Assembly (NCBI GenBank): GCA_009993955.1
Contig: JAACSL010000028.1
Span: 1-49,662, forward strand
DNA: 49,662 bases
Direction: 5' to 3'
From: Paraglaciecola sp.
GTDB taxonomy: Bacteria > Pseudomonadota > Gammaproteobacteria > Enterobacterales > Alteromonadaceae
A program made the position numbers and the translations under genes. Positions 43,101 to 49,662 of the stretch are shown piece by piece. The stretch's first letter is position 1; each line of letters begins with the position of its first letter. The notes under the pieces are model-generated. The model was not told the origin of the DNA, did not search any database, and saw nothing but the letters and a program-made list of their open reading frames with translations.

Positions 43101-44497
43101 TCCCAGCCCTCTGGTTTGAGATCATCATCATTTAAATTAACAAACTGCGAGAAGCGGCTGTTAGTAGACAAACTCACAGAATAAGGGTCAGTGACCAATA
43201 ACGTTTGTAGGCCTTTGGCTTTTGGATGATACACCACCACTTCAAAACGGTAGTACGTGCGGTCTAATGCACTGCTGCCTGTATAAGACCAGATCCCCGT
43301 TGCATCGTCGTACATCATGTCTTGGGTGGACGCTAAGGTTTTGTCGTTATTGTACAGCTTCAATTTAACTGACTGAGCGGTTGGTGCCCATAACGCGGCG
43401 GTAATGGTACCGTCGGCATTATAAATCGGACCCAACTGGGCTTCGTCGGCATCATCTTCACCTGCGGTGTATAACTGATCAAGGGCGTTAGCCAGCTGTA
43501 TGCCGGTTGCGGCGGTAATCTTGCCTTCATTGTCATAGGTGGCGATAACCGCTTGCGTTTTCATCACTTGTTTAGCATCTGCAACCGACCATTCACCATG
43601 GAAAGCATGCAAATTGGCTAAATGCGGTGCGATGGATTTTTGCTCGTCAGTTAAGCTTATTTCTTCAAGCTCTACCGCCGTGCCGTTTAGACCAGTGTCT
43701 AAATCTGCAACCAAGTCAGCGGCCGCTGAGTAATGTAATTTAACCGCGCCGACATTGCTTAAATCTACATCCCACAACAAGGTGTTGGCATCTAACCAAT
43801 GAGCAGCCTGACCGTCAATCTTGACAGGTTGTGGGCCCAAAGACACGATGGGATATTCGAAAATTGATGCAACACCTGAGAAAGTAAAGTTCATGCGTGC
43901 AAACGTTGGATCATCTTGGGATAACGGCATTTTAAAGTCGCCGCCGCCCAACTCTTTACCCGCATCGTCGGTGCCAATGTGAATAATGAAGTTACCGCAG
44001 GCTCCTGCTGTACCTGCATAACCAGGCTTCAGATCTAAAATCCAGTACGCACCATAGTTAGGGTCAACACCGTTGTGCACACGACCGTTCGCCCAATCAG
44101 TATCTGACGCTGAATAGGCATTACAGGCATCATTGCTCCAGGTATGTAAGCGATAGCCTTCGTAAGAAGGATCACCTGAGGCATTTGTAGCCCCCACTGC
44201 TGCGCGGTTGTAGTAAAGCACCGCTTGATTTTCACCCGGGAAAACTGAGGGTGCAGGCGCGTTAGGATCAGCCCCCACCACACAAGCGTCGTTGGTTTCA
44301 TTTGGTACTGTAGGTGGCGCACAAGCAATAGGCGGTGGCGCCACACACATGGTGCCAGCCGCATTGGGTACCGTTGGCACACTACAAGTTAATAATTGGT
44401 TGGTGCCAGATTCAATACCTGACCCACCACATCCTGCTAGTATAAAAGCAGTCAACATTAGGCCAAACAGGCCGAATGTTTTAGTTGGTTTAAACAT
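40163..44497 (-). CDS. Pullulanase-type alpha-1,6-glucosidase lipoprotein with three C-terminal modules
   Basis: A 1444-residue debranching enzyme for pullulan, starch and glycogen. I chose the ATG at 44497, preceded by GGAG, because it opens a lipoprotein signal (FILAGC, Cys 23). Domains: CBM41-like (about 85-215), pullulanase N2, CBM48-like (about 355-425), GH13 barrel with QFNWGYDP, DVVYNH (653-658), nucleophile FRFDIMSQ (Asp 727), YFYGEGWTR (Glu 756) and SKHDNE (Asp 854). A C-terminal beta domain and three tandem copies of a roughly 108-residue MNGWGEG module follow. It is 113 bases after the TonB receptor stop. It is probably attached to the outer membrane. Confidence 0.94.
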   Translation of the reverse strand: MFKPTKTFGLFGLMLTAFILAGCGGSGIESGTNQLLTCSVPTVPNAAGTMCVAPPPIACAPPTVPNETNDACVVGADPNAPAPSVFPGENQAVLYYNRAAVGATNASGDPSYEGYRLHTWSNDACNAYSASDTDWANGRVHNGVDPNYGAYWILDLKPGYAGTAGACGNFIIHIGTDDAGKELGGGDFKMPLSQDDPTFARMNFTFSGVASIFEYPIVSLGPQPVKIDGQAAHWLDANTLLWDVDLSNVGAVKLHYSAAADLVADLDTGLNGTAVELEEISLTDEQKSIAPHLANLHAFHGEWSVADAKQVMKTQAVIATYDNEGKITAATGIQLANALDQLYTAGEDDADEAQLGPIYNADGTITAALWAPTAQSVKLKLYNNDKTLASTQDMMYDDATGIWSYTGSSALDRTYYRFEVVVYHPKAKGLQTLLVTDPYSVSLSTNSRFSQFVNLNDDDLKPEGWDTQTIPTIAHYEDAVIYEGSIRDFSVRDESTSSTNRGKYLAFTEADSAPVMHLKKLAEKGLTHFHMLPANDIATIEEDVSKTVNFDSTFADLCKLNKSAAICKDASIAKTITLGDLFASFDPVSEAGKAQELAQAMRGYDQFNWGYDPFHFSVPEGSYASDPEGVARIKEMRAMNQALHEMGLRVALDVVYNHTNASELNAKSVLDKVVPGYYHRYETDSGAIVRETCCDDTEPRNAMMEKLMQDSLTQWATQYKFDSFRFDIMSQASKATMVRLFDVVKAVDEDTYFYGEGWTRTDRGYEQANQPNMAGTQIGTYNDRIREAVRQGQIFSKTASDGALAAQDKVKMSLAGTLTDYVLEDFNGIASTTSSIGGYATDPADIINYVSKHDNETLWDQFNYVLPADLTLAQRVRAQNIGATIPLMAQGIPFLQVGGDFLRSKSMDRNTYDSGDWFSYVDFTFATNNWNVGLPLAEDNQSKWNEIGQFANSPERAAAMTDIEFASAVFDEMLSIRSGSPLFKLTTGADIIDRVGFHNIGKRQTQGLIVMSIDDGMSMDETAPRADLDPMVDALVVVINSSYEEQSHTVATAAGFTLHSTQASSVDPTVRGAYFTAGEGEGTFTVPALTTAVFVKAQSGAQGMGLSAYATSGAPDVVPYGSTTVFVRGSMNGWGEGNPMTYAGSGVYESVITIAPGSYEFKIASSDWSTVDFSSSVQDVTLGEDKQLSRGGPNLKLTLAEERTLKFSVDASEPEAPILTVDNEEPFFGTTVFIRGGMNGWGEGNPMTYAVGGQYTASMEIAAGSYEFKVASSDWSTVDFGSADSDNTTTVGEPKDLARGASNLAITIPVDGEYTFLFNAADLTAPTVAVFNAKMFGDTTVFIRGGMNGWGESDPLTYTGSSTYEAELAIDAGSYEFKVASSDWSTVDFGGLGGNTAVTLDNATSLGRSGPNLAISIENSGTYKFTVSGPDPSSPKVTVTEVTP
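40165..41139 (-). repeat. Three tandem 321/327-bp coding repeats in the pullulanase gene
   Basis: Each unit encodes TTVFIRGGMNGWGEGNPMTY-like sequence, then AGSYEFKVASSDWSTVDFG, and an NLAITI-like strand. The MNGWG codons lie near 41100, 40780 and 40453, giving a pitch of 321 and 327 bases. Similarity is visible at DNA level, so duplication is fairly recent or maintained by gene conversion. The modules probably bind starch. Confidence 0.85.
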
Positions 44498-44610
44498 AGG
44501 TTGTTGCTCCGATGTCACATTTTTTCCGACTATGGTCATTTTGCTGGGGCGCAAGGAGGTCAAACGTAAACGTGACAACATTGCACTGGCTGAGTTTAAG
44601 AATTGAATGT

Positions 44611-47600
44611 TCATAGTGAATACGTTACCCCTAAGAAGTACTGGGTACCGAAAAACTGTACCGTGCCCGTTAAGTCTTCTTGACCAAAATAACTCTTAGT
44701 AGGCTCATCTGTTAAGTTGTTGATCTGGAATACCACTCCCAACTCTTCACTAATGTCATAAGACATTTGGAAATCCATAACGACCTCTGAGTCAAAATTA
44801 ACTGTTTGGTCGTTAACGGCTACCTGTTTAGATACAAAGGCATCACGATAACGGGTACTCAAACGCGTTTCGAAGCCTTCGTAAGTCCAAAATACCGTGG
44901 CTTGTGCCACGTTTTCAGATAGACCGGGTAACTGGATAGAAAAGACCGAATCCGTGAGCGTGCGGGTAATTTCACTCTCAGTGAATGAATAACTTGCGCT
45001 CACACCTAAGCCGGACCAAGCACCGGGAAGGAAGTCATAAATCTGCGTATAGGTTAATTCTAATCCGCGAATATAACCGCCGTTAGCGTTGTTCACAGCC
45101 GTGTCATAACGACCATTTTCAGTCGGTACAATCACTGACAAGGGATCACCATTGGCATCCACTGCGCGTACCGGTGTTTCACCAGGTGCATCAGGCTCAA
45201 CAAACACTGGTACCGATACTTCTGTGGGCACAATAAAGCCGTTACCCGCAAAGTCATAAGGTTCTAGTGATACATCATCAATGAAGGACTTAATGTCTTT
45301 GTAGAATACTGCCGCAACAAAGGCACCTTCGGTCTCCTCGAAATAATATTCATAAGATAGATCGTACTGGTCTGCGTAAAACGGCCGTAAATATGGACTA
45401 TTTCGGCTGTTACCACTGATCTTAGCCGTTGGCGTTGACAAACTAATTTCGCCAGTATCTGGGTTTTGGCTTGCCGTAACGGTGGCAACGGTGGTGGTGG
45501 TATTGGCCGCAAAACGGTTAATTGGCGCACGCCCCATTACTTTCGCTGCAGCAAAACGCAACTGCTGGTTAGTGGTCAATTTGAAGTTTAAGTTTAATGA
45601 AGGTAGATAATCCGTGTATGTATCAGACAATAAAGCTGGGCGATAGAAACTGTTGATCAAACCAGCATCATCGGTAATGTATTGCGCACCGCGAGTTGGG
45701 TCGCCTACCGTGACTTGGACTTCATCACCGTTTTCATCAAATACCGTTACCGTGGTACTCACGTCTTGCAAGGTAGTCGAACTTTGTTTGGACTCAACAC
45801 GACGAATACCGACGTTACCAGAAATAGGCAGTCCGGCTATTTCCATATCCAGATTTGCCATAATGTATGCGGCGGTTACTTCTTCAAACACATCGCCACT
45901 TTCTTGCACAGACCAAGCAGTATTGGGGCCTTCGTTACCCGTTGGGCTATTAATTACGCCAGGATGGCCCACACCCCAGGTTTGCACCGGCTGTGGAATA
46001 CCACTTGGGAACCAAGCGTTTAATGCTTTATCTAGGTCAATAGACAAGTAACTTGGAAAATAGCCAAATTCACCCTGCCAGTCGACAACTTGCACCATGT
46101 CTTGGGTCAAGCGTAAGGGCGGTTGACTGACTGAAAACGCAGAGTCGTTACCATACTCATATACGGAACGATCGTTGTTGTATTCACGATCTGAGTAACG
46201 CACACCAAATTCAATGGACGAAACATATTCATTATCGAGATCGTATTTTAAATCAAAGCGATACGCTTTCAGTTCGTCTTTGTTTTCATAGGGATAAATG
46301 CCGTATTTACTGACCATCACGCGATCAATATCGGCAAAGGCACCCTGCTGATTAAAGGCCAAATCCGGTAGATCCAAACCATTCAATAAATAGGAAATCG
46401 AGATATTTTCATCAAACTGCGGGTTGCCCGCATTGGCGTCTTCACCCACCAAGCTCCATAACAAACCATTGCGGAAGTTACTCTCGGCTTTAGACAAACT
46501 CACATCAAAGGTCATCGACAAATTGTCTGTTGCTTGCCAATCCGCTTTAATCCCTGCACTAAACACTTGGTCAAAATCTTGGTTGTCGTCATTCACCAAC
46601 TCAACACGGGTAAAGCTGTTGGCCGTGCGATTGAAGGTACCACCAATCACATTGTTCCCAGACAATATCGGGTTTGTAATGGAAACCTGATTGCCACCGA
46701 GTTTTACCCGAAAACCGCGCGCAAATTCCTTAGAATCAAACTTAGACAGGAATACATCGGTTTTTAAGGTGAAATTATCCGTCGGTGCCCACTGTAAGGC
46801 CGCCATATAACCGTTACGGGTTTCTTCGCCACCTTGGTGTTGCATCTCGAAGCCTTCACTGATTTTTTCACAGTTCGGACAGGTGGCGGAGCCATCGGTA
46901 TCGTTTGGTTTATTGTCAACGTCTACTTCGGCGTTATAGGCCAAACCGATAAACTGGGTAGATACACTCGGTTGAAATAAACGCGCATAACCTAAGGCTA
47001 AACCTAAGGTGTCATCCAAAAACTTAGTTTGAAAAGAGACACTTAAGCGATTACCAAACTCTTTGGCATCTGATACTTCACTCGCACGGTCATTAAACAT
47101 ACCACGCGCATTTAAACTGAGTTTGTACGGCTCACTGATGCTTAAAGGGTTGGCCGTTTCTAGTTCGACAGTACCTGCAACACCGCCTTCAATCAGCGAA
47201 GCCTTGGGTGATTTATATACGGCTGCTGAACTGATCAATTCAGAAGGATACTGGTCAAACTCGATGGAACGGGAACCACTTGTGGATACTTGCTCACGAC
47301 CGTTTAAGGTTGAAAAGACAAAATCCCCCGACAAACCACGTATGTTAATTTCTGCTGCTTGTCCGCCAGTTCGCACTGCGGAAATACCCGGCAAACGGGT
47401 TAAGGCATCGGCCATAGATACATCAGGCAAGCCACCCAGATCGTCGGCTGATATCTGTTCTGATACCGTATCACCAAAACGCTTTTGGTTGAGTGATTGA
47501 ATAAGGCTCGTAGCAAAACCACGTACCTCAATTTTTTCAATTTCATTACCGGCTTGCTCTGGGGCAGCTTGTTCTACTTCGACTGCGGCTTCTTGTGCGA

Positions 47601-47676
47601 GCAAAGGCAAGCTAGCAAAAGCAAAGCCACTGGTCATTAACGCAGCGGTAATTAAACTGGGTCTGAATTTTCTCAT
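44611..47676 (-). CDS. TonB-dependent outer-membrane receptor (alpha-glucan uptake likely)
   Basis: A 1021-residue receptor. The signal peptide ends near SLPLLAQ. A TonB-box-like EIEKIEVRGFATSL follows, then a plug domain (LGGLPDVSMADALTRLPGIS, EINIRGLSGDFVFSTLNGRE, GGVAGTVELETANPL) and a 22-stranded barrel ending FLGVTYSL with the usual aromatic-rich last strand. It resembles the large TIGR01782 group for oligosaccharides. The pullulanase gene follows directly and an operator candidate shared with the amylase operon precedes it, so maltodextrin import is the best inference. Confidence 0.93.
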   Translation of the reverse strand: MRKFRPSLITAALMTSGFAFASLPLLAQEAAVEVEQAAPEQAGNEIEKIEVRGFATSLIQSLNQKRFGDTVSEQISADDLGGLPDVSMADALTRLPGISAVRTGGQAAEINIRGLSGDFVFSTLNGREQVSTSGSRSIEFDQYPSELISSAAVYKSPKASLIEGGVAGTVELETANPLSISEPYKLSLNARGMFNDRASEVSDAKEFGNRLSVSFQTKFLDDTLGLALGYARLFQPSVSTQFIGLAYNAEVDVDNKPNDTDGSATCPNCEKISEGFEMQHQGGEETRNGYMAALQWAPTDNFTLKTDVFLSKFDSKEFARGFRVKLGGNQVSITNPILSGNNVIGGTFNRTANSFTRVELVNDDNQDFDQVFSAGIKADWQATDNLSMTFDVSLSKAESNFRNGLLWSLVGEDANAGNPQFDENISISYLLNGLDLPDLAFNQQGAFADIDRVMVSKYGIYPYENKDELKAYRFDLKYDLDNEYVSSIEFGVRYSDREYNNDRSVYEYGNDSAFSVSQPPLRLTQDMVQVVDWQGEFGYFPSYLSIDLDKALNAWFPSGIPQPVQTWGVGHPGVINSPTGNEGPNTAWSVQESGDVFEEVTAAYIMANLDMEIAGLPISGNVGIRRVESKQSSTTLQDVSTTVTVFDENGDEVQVTVGDPTRGAQYITDDAGLINSFYRPALLSDTYTDYLPSLNLNFKLTTNQQLRFAAAKVMGRAPINRFAANTTTTVATVTASQNPDTGEISLSTPTAKISGNSRNSPYLRPFYADQYDLSYEYYFEETEGAFVAAVFYKDIKSFIDDVSLEPYDFAGNGFIVPTEVSVPVFVEPDAPGETPVRAVDANGDPLSVIVPTENGRYDTAVNNANGGYIRGLELTYTQIYDFLPGAWSGLGVSASYSFTESEITRTLTDSVFSIQLPGLSENVAQATVFWTYEGFETRLSTRYRDAFVSKQVAVNDQTVNFDSEVVMDFQMSYDISEELGVVFQINNLTDEPTKSYFGQEDLTGTVQFFGTQYFLGVTYSL

Positions 47677-47797
47677 TTGTGTGTCCCGTTCCCGTTGTAA
47701 TCAGCTAATCACAGATTTTTAGCTTAGCTAAAAAATTGTAACTAACCCTATTTTTCAGTGTCGAATATTAACGCTGAGTTAACAAATGACACAATGT

Positions 47798-47814
47798 CAT
47801 GCATACGTATTCAA
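47798..47814. promoter_or_regulatory. LacI-type operator candidate upstream of the TonB-dependent receptor
   Basis: TACGTA (47804-47809) lies within GAATACGTATG read on the minus strand, identical over 11 bases to the site at 26857-26872. It is about 125 bases upstream of the receptor ATG, in the 250-base gap after the halogenase gene. A partial copy, GAATACGTTACC, is seen near 44618-44629 at the end of the receptor gene, upstream of pullulanase. Confidence 0.5.
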
Positions 47815-47926
47815 TAATGATAAATTACAAATGATTAACAATACGGGGGTTGACGGGCATTATCTGGCACATGAAGCAGACTAAAAGTTTGTCATGTTTT
47901 TACGCACTGTTACAGCTTGTTAACAA

Positions 47927-49432
47927 CTAGGCTTTGTACTGCTTAGCCCTCAACTGCTGCAAATTATGCTGATGTGATTGAAAATTGAGAGCACAGCCGT
48001 GTAAAAGTTTAGCGATGTGTTGTTCTTTATACAGATCCCCCTGCCCTGGCTGTTTGGCGGCAAGAGCGGGAAATGCGCCATAACCAGCCAGTAAACAGTG
48101 CCAAGATAGGCTGCTAAAATGCTCGCCGATGTTCTGCCGCTGAATTTCTTGCTCCAAATCATCACGTCGATACCATGTTTCAAGCAATTGGATCAATGAA
48201 TCAGACAAGGTTTCATTGTTACGATTGGCCTGCCAATAGTCACTATCGGTGCGGGTATTCAATTTGTAGTGGGCAACAATGTAGTCCCGCACCCGTGCAT
48301 AACGTTCGGCTACTTGCTGGTTATAGGTTTGTTGCTGTGAGCGCGTGAAATTCCCTGCCTCAAAATGCTCCATGAATAACTCAATGCTAATTTGCACCAA
48401 GTGCAAGGCGGTGGCTTCTAAAGGCTCGATGAATCCCTGAGTTAGACCAAGGGCGACACAGTTGTGATGCCACTGCTTTTCTAGACACCCTACTTGCATT
48501 CGCAATCTTCGGCATTCTTGCTCAGCATCGAGTAAACCTAAATGTTGCCGAAATTGCAGTTCGGCAGCTTCGTGATCAATAAAATCACTGCTATACACAT
48601 AACCATTGCCCGTGCGATTTTGCAGCGGTATGCGCCAACACCAACCATGACTTAATGCCGTTGCCGTTGTCTCTACTGGTAGGGGTTCTTGCACAGGTGT
48701 TGGCATGACCAAGGCCGAATCATTAAATAAATTGGCTTTATAAGGCGTGAATTTCACACCCAGTTGTTGTTGCATCAGTAGGGCCGCGAATCCCGAACAA
48801 TCAACAAACCAGTCGGCGGTGATACGTTGTTGCTGATCGGTGATAACAGCTGCGATATCACCATTGGTGGCGCGTTCAACATCAGTTATTTCGGCTTGAA
48901 CATGCTCAACGCCATGCTGTCTAGCTCGTTCGGCCAAAAAGCTGCCAAGCAAATAAGCATCAAAGTGATAGCCGTATTCCATGCGAAAAGGAAAGTTGTC
49001 GGGTGCAAGAGGTCCTTTGTTTTGTTTGGCTAATATACCATTCAATAAAAAATCTTCTGGATAAGTATTGGTATCCAATCCCAAACGACGGGTACGACAA
49101 TTGACCACAAAGGCACGTTGCGTGAGTGTATCTACCTGTGAAATAAAGGGATGACTGTAACTGCTGATCCCAGATTGAGGGCTCCAATCGTTGAACCGAA
49201 TATTGAGTTTATAGGTAGCATTACAGCGTGACATCCACTGCTCTTCGCTGATACCTAAGAGTTGAAAAAAGCGTTTTAACGTTGGTGTCGAGCCTTCGCC
49301 TACCCCAATAATGCCGATTTCAGGTGATTCAACTAAGACTATTTCAAGCTGTTGACCTGACCACTGATTGGCAAATAAATTGGCAGCCATCCAGCCCGCG
49401 GTGCCACCACCAACGATACAAATTCTAAGCAA
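47927..49432 (-). CDS. Flavin-dependent tryptophan-halogenase family protein
   Basis: A 501-residue FAD enzyme. The dinucleotide motif IVGGGTAGWMAA is at 6-17, GVGEGSTPTLKRFF holds the Lys (53) that corresponds to the halogenase catalytic Lys, and the family motif GWCWRIP is at 263-269. GLTQGFIEPLEATALHL is also typical. It starts at TTG 49432, with AGGA nine bases upstream; no ATG lies between it and the upstream in-frame stop. Homologues regularly sit beside TonB-dependent receptors in Alteromonadales and Caulobacter carbohydrate loci, where their substrate is unknown. Confidence 0.9.
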   Translation of the reverse strand: MLRICIVGGGTAGWMAANLFANQWSGQQLEIVLVESPEIGIIGVGEGSTPTLKRFFQLLGISEEQWMSRCNATYKLNIRFNDWSPQSGISSYSHPFISQVDTLTQRAFVVNCRTRRLGLDTNTYPEDFLLNGILAKQNKGPLAPDNFPFRMEYGYHFDAYLLGSFLAERARQHGVEHVQAEITDVERATNGDIAAVITDQQQRITADWFVDCSGFAALLMQQQLGVKFTPYKANLFNDSALVMPTPVQEPLPVETTATALSHGWCWRIPLQNRTGNGYVYSSDFIDHEAAELQFRQHLGLLDAEQECRRLRMQVGCLEKQWHHNCVALGLTQGFIEPLEATALHLVQISIELFMEHFEAGNFTRSQQQTYNQQVAERYARVRDYIVAHYKLNTRTDSDYWQANRNNETLSDSLIQLLETWYRRDDLEQEIQRQNIGEHFSSLSWHCLLAGYGAFPALAAKQPGQGDLYKEQHIAKLLHGCALNFQSHQHNLQQLRAKQYKA

Positions 49433-49565
49433 AATCTTGTGTCCTGACTAAACGAAATAAGGGCAAGGTTGGCAATACAATAAACAAGGGTGTCTCGCTG
49501 AGCAAATCAATTAACCAAATAAGCCCATCTTCGTCTTAACCAACTGAACAAAAGTGATAGGTGCT

Positions 49566-49606
49566 AAAAATAAAGGACCTCAGTCGTCGTTTGACGACTG
49601 AAGTCC
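49566..49606 (-). terminator. Strong Rho-independent terminator
   Basis: A long stem, GGACCTCAGTCGTC (49575-49588) with GACGACTGAAGTCC (49593-49606) and a GTTT loop, has one mismatch. On the minus strand it is followed by TTTATTTTTAG. It ends the receptor gene entering from the right edge and separates it from the halogenase gene. Confidence 0.85.
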
Positions 49607-49621
49607 CAACGGGAACGCGGT

Positions 49622-49662
49622 TTAGTAGAACGAGTAGTTGAAGTTCAGCATGTACGATGGGC
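49622..49662 (-). CDS. C-terminus of an outer-membrane receptor (partial)
   Basis: The minus-strand frame from the window edge reads PSYMLNFNYSFY and stops at TAA (49622-49624), 15 bases before a strong terminator. Alternating aromatic residues ending in an aromatic residue are typical of the last strand of a TonB-dependent receptor, recognised by the BAM complex. Only 12 residues are visible. Confidence 0.6.
   Translation of the reverse strand, partial: PSYMLNFNYSFY

Noticed and set aside
44498-44614. 39-codon extension of the pullulanase N-terminus overlapping the receptor stop
   Set aside because: A lipoprotein signal begins at the downstream ATG 44497, preceded by GGAG; the extension is basic and would block export.

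Overview
The window looks like chromosome of a marine gammaproteobacterium of the order Alteromonadales, probably Alteromonadaceae. The evidence is the divergent dnaQ/rnhA pair next to a TIGR03503-type protein, a GlyGly-CTERM secreted protease, a lipase with its own foldase, and a TonB-dependent receptor/flavin halogenase/pullulanase locus. There is no phage block and no intact IS element. I saw no rRNA or tRNA gene and no CRISPR array.

Layout. 1-6600: mostly housekeeping and stand-alone genes (a partial gene, TIGR03503, dnaQ, rnhA, a VOC protein, a cytosolic NasS-like protein, TraB/GumN, DJ-1/PfpI). 6718-9813: a tightly overlapping moeA-MATE-MOSC operon. 10260-11605: a PA2779/PA2778-type pair with a terminator-like hairpin inside the start of the second gene. 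11629-13597: an arsR-arsC-acr3 arsenic operon. 13792-15643: lipase plus lipase-specific foldase, divergent from a 1286-residue secreted metzincin protease (15841-19701). 19858-20013: a 51-residue secreted peptide gene below the usual length cutoffs. 20137-21122: an XRE regulator coupled to a membrane protein.

21298-26739 is an alpha-glucan operon: lipoprotein alpha-amylase, lipoprotein esterase, GH31 alpha-glucosidase/transglucosylase. It belongs functionally with 40163-49432: a TonB-dependent receptor, a pullulanase lipoprotein with three tandem C-terminal modules, and a flavin-dependent tryptophan-halogenase-like protein. Both blocks carry the same palindromic element (core GAATACGTATG) upstream of their first gene, which suggests one LacI-type regulator controls import and breakdown of starch or glycogen.

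28925-36450 is the most intriguing region. One strand encodes a NodU/SxtI-type O-carbamoyltransferase, an SxtJ-type membrane protein, a 50-residue SxtK/DUF5989-like membrane peptide, an acetyltransferase and a methyltransferase. The other strand, divergently, encodes two tandem membrane-anchored SGNH-hydrolase/TPR paralogues. I infer a modification pathway for a surface glycan or small molecule, product unknown.

36562-40143 is a decaying accessory patch. It holds a full-length GH2 beta-glucuronidase-like gene stopped by one in-frame amber codon, and a PrlF/YhaV toxin-antitoxin pair lying between two truncated RAYT (REP-associated transposase) remnants. The window ends inside the C-terminus of another outer-membrane receptor.
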